Of a DNA stretch of 7,369 bases, positions 1 through 2,991 are shown one piece after another. Numbering within the stretch: position 1 is the first letter of the stretch; each line of letters opens with the position of its first letter. Source of the DNA: Rickettsiales bacterium. GTDB lineage: Bacteria; Pseudomonadota; Alphaproteobacteria; Rs-D84. The position numbers and the translations under genes are program-made. Location of the stretch: positions 1 through 7,369 of the forward strand of contig JAISSM010000063.1 of NCBI GenBank assembly GCA_031273075.1. Reading direction: 5' to 3'. The notes under the pieces were generated by a model that had not been told where the DNA came from, did no database searches, and saw nothing but the letters and a program-made list of their open reading frames with translations.

Positions 1-15
1 TTATTGTCGCGGCCT

Positions 16-122
16 AGGTGGGGTGTGTTTCTATGAAACACACCTTGTTTGCGAAGCAAACAACAGTTTCCTGTTTGCATTGCAAACAGGAAAGGCGGGT
101 TTTATAAAAACCCGCCCCACCT
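16..122. repeat. Four-hairpin palindromic repeat, full-length copy
   Basis: Outer arms AGGTGGGG (16-23) and CCCCACCT (115-122) are exact complements. Between them lie four consecutive perfect hairpins, each with a 3-nt loop: 22-31/35-44 (10 bp, loop TAT), 45-52/56-63 (8 bp, loop GAA), 67-78/82-93 (12 bp, loop ATT) and 94-103/107-116 (10 bp, loop ATA). Only three bases (64-66) lie outside a stem or loop. The element could fold as a cloverleaf-like RNA or a DNA cruciform. A shortened relative is at 1252-1299. It lies beyond the end of the HIT gene and could help end that transcript, but no T-tract follows any hairpin. The family is not one I can name. Confidence 0.85.
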
Positions 123-134
123 TTAACATTATTT

Positions 135-162
135 GCTACCTGATACCTGCTATCTGCTAACT
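135..162. repeat. Heptanucleotide tandem array (four units, GCTACCT type)
   Basis: Four adjacent 7-bp units: GCTACCT, GATACCT, GCTATCT, GCTAACT. The last unit runs into the end of the HIT gene and supplies its stop codon (CTA on this strand) and its final Ser codon. It belongs to the wider heptad family seen throughout the left half of the window. Confidence 0.8.
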
Positions 163-522
163 ATTATGCGGCTTTCGGATGATTTCTCCCGCCATAAGAT
201 GCAGATGAAAATGGAAAACGGTTTGCTTCGCCACGGGCGCGTTTGAACCGCTGTTCGCCGCGACGTTGTAATCGCCTTTGATCCCGAGAGCGCGCGCCGT
301 CTCCGCGGCCAGCCTCCAAAATCCCGCCTGTTCCTCCGCGGACGCGTTCGAAACGAAATCCAAAATGTTTTCGTACTTTCCTTTCGGAACTATAAGAACG
401 TGAATTTCGGTCAAAGGATCCCTGGTGCGGAAAGCCAGGGCGAATTCGTTTTCCACAACTTTGTCCGCGGGCAACTCGCCGCGAATGATTTTTGCAAAAA
501 CATTGTTGTCGTCGTACGCCAT
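157..522 (-). CDS. Histidine triad (HIT/HINT-like) nucleotide-binding protein
   Basis: The 121-residue protein is typical in length for bacterial HINT-like HIT proteins, which hydrolyse or transfer nucleotides from phosphoramidates and related conjugates in the cytosol. The N-terminal part (NVFAKIIRGELPADKV, then HVLIVPKGKY) follows the family pattern, and the C-terminal active site FHFHLHL carries the triad at His104, His106 and His108, with His106 in the central catalytic position. The N-terminal Cys pair that binds zinc in some relatives is absent (NNVFAKI where FCKI is common). A start at 597 is possible in this frame, but its extra 25 residues do not resemble the family and would be read from the promoter. 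The start at 522 follows GTGGGGGC and a good -10 box only 6 nt upstream, suggesting a leaderless or nearly leaderless mRNA. The exact substrate is unknown. Confidence 0.93.
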   Translation of the reverse strand: MAYDDNNVFAKIIRGELPADKVVENEFALAFRTRDPLTEIHVLIVPKGKYENILDFVSNASAEEQAGFWRLAAETARALGIKGDYNVAANSGSNAPVAKQTVFHFHLHLMAGEIIRKPHNS

Positions 523-528
523 GCCCCC

Positions 529-557
529 ACTATACACTAAATCCCCGCCCCTGTCTA
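529..557 (-). promoter_or_regulatory. Promoter for the HIT gene
   Basis: On the minus strand, TAGACA (552-557) and TATAGT (529-534) are separated by 17 bp, close to the sigma-70 consensus. The -10 box ends 6 nt before the ATG, so transcription should begin at or next to the start codon. It is back to back with the promoter at 562-590. Confidence 0.65.
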
Positions 558-561
558 CTAT

Positions 562-590
562 TTGACTATGGCCCGCCGCTGTGCTAAAAT
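562..590 (+). promoter_or_regulatory. Promoter for the small membrane protein / IHF unit
   Basis: TTGACT (562-567) and TAAAAT (585-590) are 17 bp apart, with TG one base before the -10 (an extended -10). Transcription should start near 597, giving a leader of about 23 nt that contains the AAAGGAG ribosome site at 607-613. Its -35 box is 4 bp from the -35 box of the divergent HIT promoter, so the two may compete. Confidence 0.75.
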
Positions 591-619
591 ACGGCAACTG
601 TTAAACAAAGGAGAAAACT

Positions 620-844
620 ATGCAGGCAGGAATGGATGGACTTGGGATATTTTTGGCGATGGCGTTGGGGGCGGCGGCGCTTATACTGACGGTGTTGAAG
701 CCGGGCAGGAACGATCAGGCGATACTTGCGGTCGGCACCGTGGCGGTTCTTTCGATGAACTTTCTGATAGGCGCGGCGGCGTTCACATGGGCGCTGTTCG
801 ATTTGGGGGTCATAAAAATTTCCAAGGAAAAAGCGAAGAAGTAA
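620..844 (+). CDS. Small two-helix membrane protein, unknown function
   Basis: I do not recognise a family. The 74-residue product has two hydrophobic stretches, about residues 8-26 (LGIFLAMALGAAALILTVL) and 35-60 (ending in FTWALF), joined by a short polar loop (KPGRNDQA), with a lysine-rich tail (KISKEKAKK). By the positive-inside rule the basic loop and the basic tail conflict, so topology is unclear. A strong Shine-Dalgarno sequence (AAAGGAG, 607-613) sits 6 nt before the ATG and a good promoter lies upstream, so this is very probably a real gene. The next gene, IHF-like, follows after 47 bp on the same strand with no terminator between, so the two are probably co-transcribed. Confidence 0.75.
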   Translation: MQAGMDGLGIFLAMALGAAALILTVLKPGRNDQAILAVGTVAVLSMNFLIGAAAFTWALFDLGVIKISKEKAKK

Positions 845-851
845 ATCCTTC

Positions 852-884
852 GACTGTAGACTGTAGACTGTAGACTGTTGACTT
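852..884 (+). repeat. Heptanucleotide tandem array (GACTGTA type)
   Basis: Three exact GACTGTA units, one GACTGTT and a partial GACTT fill most of the 47-bp gap between the small membrane gene and the IHF-like gene. They end 7 bp before the latter's ATG. If the two genes share a transcript, this array is translated-gap RNA next to the ribosome site. Confidence 0.9.
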
Positions 885-891
885 AAAGATT

Positions 892-1179
892 ATGACGATA
901 AAGAAAAGCGACTTTGCCAAACATATAAACCGGCGGTTCGGCTTTCCGGCGTCCATGGCGGGCGAGATAGTGACCGTGATTTTTCAGGAAATCATAGAGT
1001 CGCTGAAACGGGGAGAGCCCGTGAAGATCGCGAATTTCGGCACGTTTGGGATACACGAAAAAAAGGAAAGGGAAGGGCGCAATCCGAAAACGGGAAAGCC
1101 CGCGATGATCAGCGCGCGCCGCGTCCCGACTTTTAGGGCCAGCGACAACTTCCGCTCGAAAATATCGCCGGAGGGATAA
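892..1179 (+). CDS. HU/IHF-family DNA-bending protein, IHF-alpha-like
   Basis: The 95-residue length and the full family layout are present. Helical dimerisation segments occupy residues 1-40, then the strand VKIANFGTFGI (44-54), and the DNA-binding arm has GRNPKTG (62-68), whose Pro65 is the residue that intercalates in DNA. The following ISARRVPTFRAS (73-84) is closer to IHF-alpha (ISARRVVTFR) than to HU (IPASKVPAF) or IHF-beta. IHF bends DNA sharply in recombination, replication initiation and transcription, normally as an alpha/beta heterodimer; the partner is not in this window. The start has only a weak ribosome site (AAAG) just after the heptad array. The expected alphaproteobacterial ihfA neighbours are absent, so assignment as IHF-alpha rather than a second HU-type paralogue is probable but not certain. 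Confidence 0.9.
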   Translation: MTIKKSDFAKHINRRFGFPASMAGEIVTVIFQEIIESLKRGEPVKIANFGTFGIHEKKEREGRNPKTGKPAMISARRVPTFRASDNFRSKISPEG

Positions 1180-1180
1180 T

Positions 1181-1207
1181 AAAAATCCCCTGATGGGGGA
1201 TTTTTTT
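1181..1207 (+). terminator. Rho-independent terminator after the IHF-like gene
   Basis: AAAAATCCCC (1181-1190) pairs with GGGGATTTTT (1196-1205) around loop TGATG, and the T-run continues to 1207. It begins one base after the stop codon and is A-rich upstream, so it may also work for transcription arriving from the right. Confidence 0.93.
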
Positions 1208-1208
1208 A

Positions 1209-1238
1209 GTCCACAGTCAACAGTCCACAGTATACAGT
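1209..1238 (-). repeat. Heptanucleotide array, left inverted arm
   Basis: Read on the minus strand this is GACTGTA, TACTGTG, GACTGTT, GACTGTG and a partial GACT. It is the inverted partner of the array at 1304-1328; the two could pair over about 25 bp with a few mismatches and enclose the hairpin repeat at 1252-1299. Confidence 0.85.
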
Positions 1239-1251
1239 CTGGGATGTACGT

Positions 1252-1299
1252 GGTGGGGGTGTGTTTCTATGAAATACACCTTGTTTGTTGCGCCCCACC
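1252..1299. repeat. Shortened copy of the four-hairpin repeat
   Basis: Outer arms GGTGGGG (1252-1258) and CCCCACC (1293-1299) match those of the element at 16-122. The first hairpin, GGTGTGTTTC / TAT / GAAATACACC (1258-1280), differs from the other copy by a single base that leaves a G-U pair. The following TTGTTTG matches the start of hairpin 2, and then the sequence jumps to CGCCCCACCT, so hairpins 2 (right arm), 3 and 4 are missing. Confidence 0.85.
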
Positions 1300-1303
1300 T
1301 TAT

Positions 1304-1328
1304 TACTGTTGACTGTGGACTGTGGACT
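1304..1328 (+). repeat. Heptanucleotide array, right inverted arm
   Basis: TACTGTT, GACTGTG, GACTGTG and a partial GACT on the plus strand, inverted relative to 1209-1238. It ends 3 bp from the stop codon of the small membrane gene at 1332. Confidence 0.85.
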
Positions 1329-1331
1329 TCT

Positions 1332-1529
1332 TCATTCTTCATCATTCCGGCGGTTCGCCACCCACATCGCCCAAAGCCAGCCGACACCGGTCCACCCGAA
1401 GGCAAAGCTTGCGACGCGGATTTTGAAAACCTCGACGGGCTGTTTGTTGTTAAGCCACGCGAACCAGCTGGGCGCCATAACGATGCACCACAAAACCGAA
1501 CAGCAAACCGCAACTTGAACGTAATACAT
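1332..1529 (-). CDS. Small membrane protein resembling the superinfection-immunity family
   Basis: This 65-residue product has two hydrophobic segments, about residues 3-26 and 38-58, around a polar stretch NNKQPVEVFK. The second segment contains FGWTGVGWLWAMWVA (44-58), which resembles the FLGWTxIGWIVALIWA signature I associate with the Imm_superinfect family, named after T4 Imm. Most chromosomal members of that family have no tested function, so a phage-immunity role should not be assumed. The start ATG (1527-1529) has no clear ribosome site. Upstream, the heptad array creates two TATAAT-like boxes (1549-1554 and 1556-1561 on the minus strand) but no matching -35 box, so the promoter is uncertain. 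Overlapping frames on the other strand give only low-complexity peptides. Family assignment is from memory of the motif. Confidence 0.6.
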   Translation of the reverse strand: MYYVQVAVCCSVLWCIVMAPSWFAWLNNKQPVEVFKIRVASFAFGWTGVGWLWAMWVANRRNDEE

Positions 1530-1535
1530 ACTTAA

Positions 1536-1563
1536 TTACAAATTATGAATTATAAATTATAAA
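1536..1563. repeat. AT-rich heptanucleotide array, left arm
   Basis: Four units: TTACAAA, TTATGAA, TTATAAA, TTATAAA. Bases 1541-1564 are complementary to 1610-1633 at 22 of 24 positions, forming the outer stem of a composite element around the hairpin at 1571-1589. Confidence 0.8.
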
Positions 1564-1570
1564 TCTCGGT

Positions 1571-1589
1571 CGCGCCGCAGAGCGGCGCG
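1571..1589. repeat. GC-rich hairpin between AT-rich heptad arms
   Basis: CGCGCCGC (1571-1578) and GCGGCGCG (1582-1589) form a perfect 8-bp stem with the 3-nt loop AGA, like the 3-nt loops of the element at 16-122. It lies in the 102-bp gap between enolase and the small membrane gene. No clean T-tract follows on either strand, so I do not call it a terminator. Confidence 0.75.
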
Positions 1590-1590
1590 T

Positions 1591-1632
1591 AATAAATAAT
1601 TGATTAATAATTAATAATTTATAATTAATAAT
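1591..1632. repeat. AT-rich heptanucleotide array, right arm
   Basis: Six units in register: AATAAAT, AATTGAT, TAATAAT, TAATAAT, TTATAAT, TAATAAT. The last base enters the enolase stop codon. It is the inverted partner of the array at 1536-1563. Confidence 0.8.
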
Positions 1633-2843
1633 TATTTCAGCTCCTCTTCGATCCTGATCAGCCTGTTGTACTTGCACATCCTTTCGCCGCGCGACACTCC
1701 GCCGGTCTTGATCTGCCCGGCGTTGGTTCCGACGGCCAGATCCGCGATGAACGTGTCCTCGGTCTCGCCGGAGCGGTGCGATATTACGGTGTTGAACCCG
1801 TTGTCTTTGGCGTATTTTATGGCGGCCAAAGTCTCGGTCAACGTCCCGATCTGGTTCGGTTTTATAAGCACCGCGTTGGCCAATCCGCCCTCGACGCCTT
1901 TTTTGATGCGCGCGACGTCCGTGCAGAACAAATCGTCGCCGACGATCTGACGGTCTTTGCCGAATTGCGCGACCATCATCTTCCAGCCTTCGTCGTCGTC
2001 CTCCGCGAACGGATCCTCGATGGACGCGATCGGAAACTTGTCGCACAGTTTTTTATAAGTGTCGATCATCGCGCCGCGCGTGGCGTTCATGCCTTCGAAA
2101 TTATAGAAAAATTCGCCGTCGTAAAATTCCGTGGCCGCGACGTCCAGCGCGATTTTTATGTCATAGCCTTCGGCCGCGTGCATTATAAGGTCCAACGCTT
2201 CGATTGCGCCGCCGATTTTGGGCGCGAATCCGCCCTCGTCGCCGACCGCGGTCGAAAACCGCGCCAAGCCGATATAGTATTTAAGTTTTTGAAACACTTC
2301 GGCCGCGACGCGCATGCGATCGGCGAAAGTTTCGGCCTGGGGAACGATCATGAATTCCTGAATCGATTGCCCGTTGTTGGCGTGCGCGCCGCCGTTCAGA
2401 ACGTTCATCATCGGAACGGGCAGGGTGAATTTGTCGTTTCCGAACAGGGCCCCGATGTGCTTGTAAAGGGCTTCGCCGCCGAAAGCGCGCGCGACGGCCA
2501 ACGAAACGCCGAGGGTCGCGTTGGCGCCCAAAATGGACTTGTCTTTGGTTCCGTCCAGCGAAAGCATTTTCTTATCGATTTCCTCCTGCATTCCGGCATC
2601 CATGCCGATTACTGCGGCGCTGATTTTTTCGTTCACGTTTTTGACGGCTTTGAGAACGCCTTTTCCGCCGAACGGACCTTCGCCGTCGCGGAGTTCGACG
2701 GCTTCGTGGCCGCCGACGCTTGCGCCGGAGGGCACCGCGGCGCGCCCGAATGATCCGTCCGAAAGAACGACGTCGCATTCCAGGGTCGGATTGCCGCGCG
2801 AATCGAATATCTGCCTCGCCTTCACACTTTCAATAGTTTTCAT
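1632..2843 (-). CDS. eno: Enolase (phosphopyruvate hydratase)
   Basis: Enolase interconverts 2-phosphoglycerate and phosphoenolpyruvate in glycolysis and gluconeogenesis in the cytosol. All expected active-site elements are visible: mobile-loop Ser42 in SGASVG, His154 in GGAHANN, Glu163 in QEFMIVP, Glu203 in VGDEGGFAP, magnesium ligands Asp234 (ALDVAATEF), Glu276 (SIEDPF) and Asp303 (VGDDLF), catalytic Lys328 (LIKPNQIGT), the SHRSGET loop (355-361) and Lys379. The 403 residues are about 20-30 fewer than usual; the shortening lies in surface loops, for example before STAVGDEGG, so the enzyme should be active. The mobile loop reads ASVGG where ASTG is usual. The start has a GGAG ribosome site 7 nt upstream (AAAGGAGTAAATT before ATG). 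It is divergent from the Cys-rich secreted operon and ends directly in a heptad array. Confidence 0.98.
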   Translation of the reverse strand: MKTIESVKARQIFDSRGNPTLECDVVLSDGSFGRAAVPSGASVGGHEAVELRDGEGPFGGKGVLKAVKNVNEKISAAVIGMDAGMQEEIDKKMLSLDGTKDKSILGANATLGVSLAVARAFGGEALYKHIGALFGNDKFTLPVPMMNVLNGGAHANNGQSIQEFMIVPQAETFADRMRVAAEVFQKLKYYIGLARFSTAVGDEGGFAPKIGGAIEALDLIMHAAEGYDIKIALDVAATEFYDGEFFYNFEGMNATRGAMIDTYKKLCDKFPIASIEDPFAEDDDEGWKMMVAQFGKDRQIVGDDLFCTDVARIKKGVEGGLANAVLIKPNQIGTLTETLAAIKYAKDNGFNTVISHRSGETEDTFIADLAVGTNAGQIKTGGVSRGERMCKYNRLIRIEEELK

Positions 2844-2860
2844 AATTTACTCCTTTATGA

Positions 2861-2888
2861 CTAATAACTGATAACTAATAACTATCTA
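2861..2888. repeat. Heptanucleotide tandem array (CTAATAA type)
   Basis: Four units: CTAATAA, CTGATAA, CTAATAA, CTATCTA. It lies 17 bp upstream of the enolase start codon and would form part of the enolase leader. Confidence 0.8.
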
Positions 2889-2912
2889 CAATATTTCCCC
2901 CGCCCAACGCAA
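2883..2912 (-). promoter_or_regulatory. Possible enolase promoter
   Basis: On the minus strand, TTGCGT (2907-2912) and TAGATA (2883-2888) are 18 bp apart. The match is mediocre, and TTGGGC with TAGTTA at 17 bp spacing nearby is an alternative. If correct, the -10 box is made by the last heptad of the 2861-2888 array. Confidence 0.3.
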
Positions 2913-2927
2913 GCACTTAATAACTAT

Positions 2928-2955
2928 CGACTGTTGACTGTTGTCTGTTGACTTT
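2928..2955 (+). repeat. Heptanucleotide tandem array (GACTGTT type)
   Basis: Four units in register: CGACTGT, TGACTGT, TGTCTGT, TGACTTT, possibly preceded by weaker TAACTAT and CACTTAA (2914-2927). It shares nearly the whole sequence, including the variant GTCTGT unit, with the array inside the coding region at 3014-3048. Confidence 0.85.
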
Positions 2956-2959
2956 TTCC

Positions 2960-2988
2960 TTGGGATTTTTTTGAATTGATGTTAAAAT
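2960..2988 (+). promoter_or_regulatory. Promoter for the Cys-rich secreted protein operon
   Basis: TTGGGA (2960-2965) and TAAAAT (2983-2988) are 17 bp apart, and TG precedes the -10 box by one base, as in the promoter at 562-590. Both share TAAAATAC. Initiation would fall around 2994-2996, at or just before the start codons at 2992 and 3001, so the message is probably leaderless or has a leader of a few bases. Confidence 0.6.
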
Positions 2989-2991
2989 ACT

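Noticed and set aside
16..122. Riboswitch or tRNA-like gene
   Set aside because: It has perfect hairpins with 3-nt loops and no conserved riboswitch core, anticodon arm or T-loop. A second truncated copy lies elsewhere, so a dispersed repeat explains it better.
135..162. CRISPR array or other spaced repeat
   Set aside because: The units are contiguous 7-mers without spacers, and no cas genes are present.
523..597. Longer start for the HIT protein
   Set aside because: The extra 25 residues do not match HIT proteins and would be encoded by the promoter region; the start at 522 fits the family.
562..873. Alternative 103-codon frame overlapping the small membrane gene
   Set aside because: It begins inside the promoter, lacks a ribosome site and encodes a Gly/Arg-rich peptide typical of an off-frame translation, while the 620 frame has AAAGGAG and two clean hydrophobic segments.
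1776..2753. Long open frame (325 codons) on the plus strand across enolase
   Set aside because: It is antisense to a certain enolase gene. Its peptide has no family features and the frame is open because of the GC-rich codon pattern of the real gene.
1632..2843. Enolase as a truncated pseudogene because of its 403-residue length
   Set aside because: All catalytic and metal-binding residues and both termini are present; the shortening is in loops.
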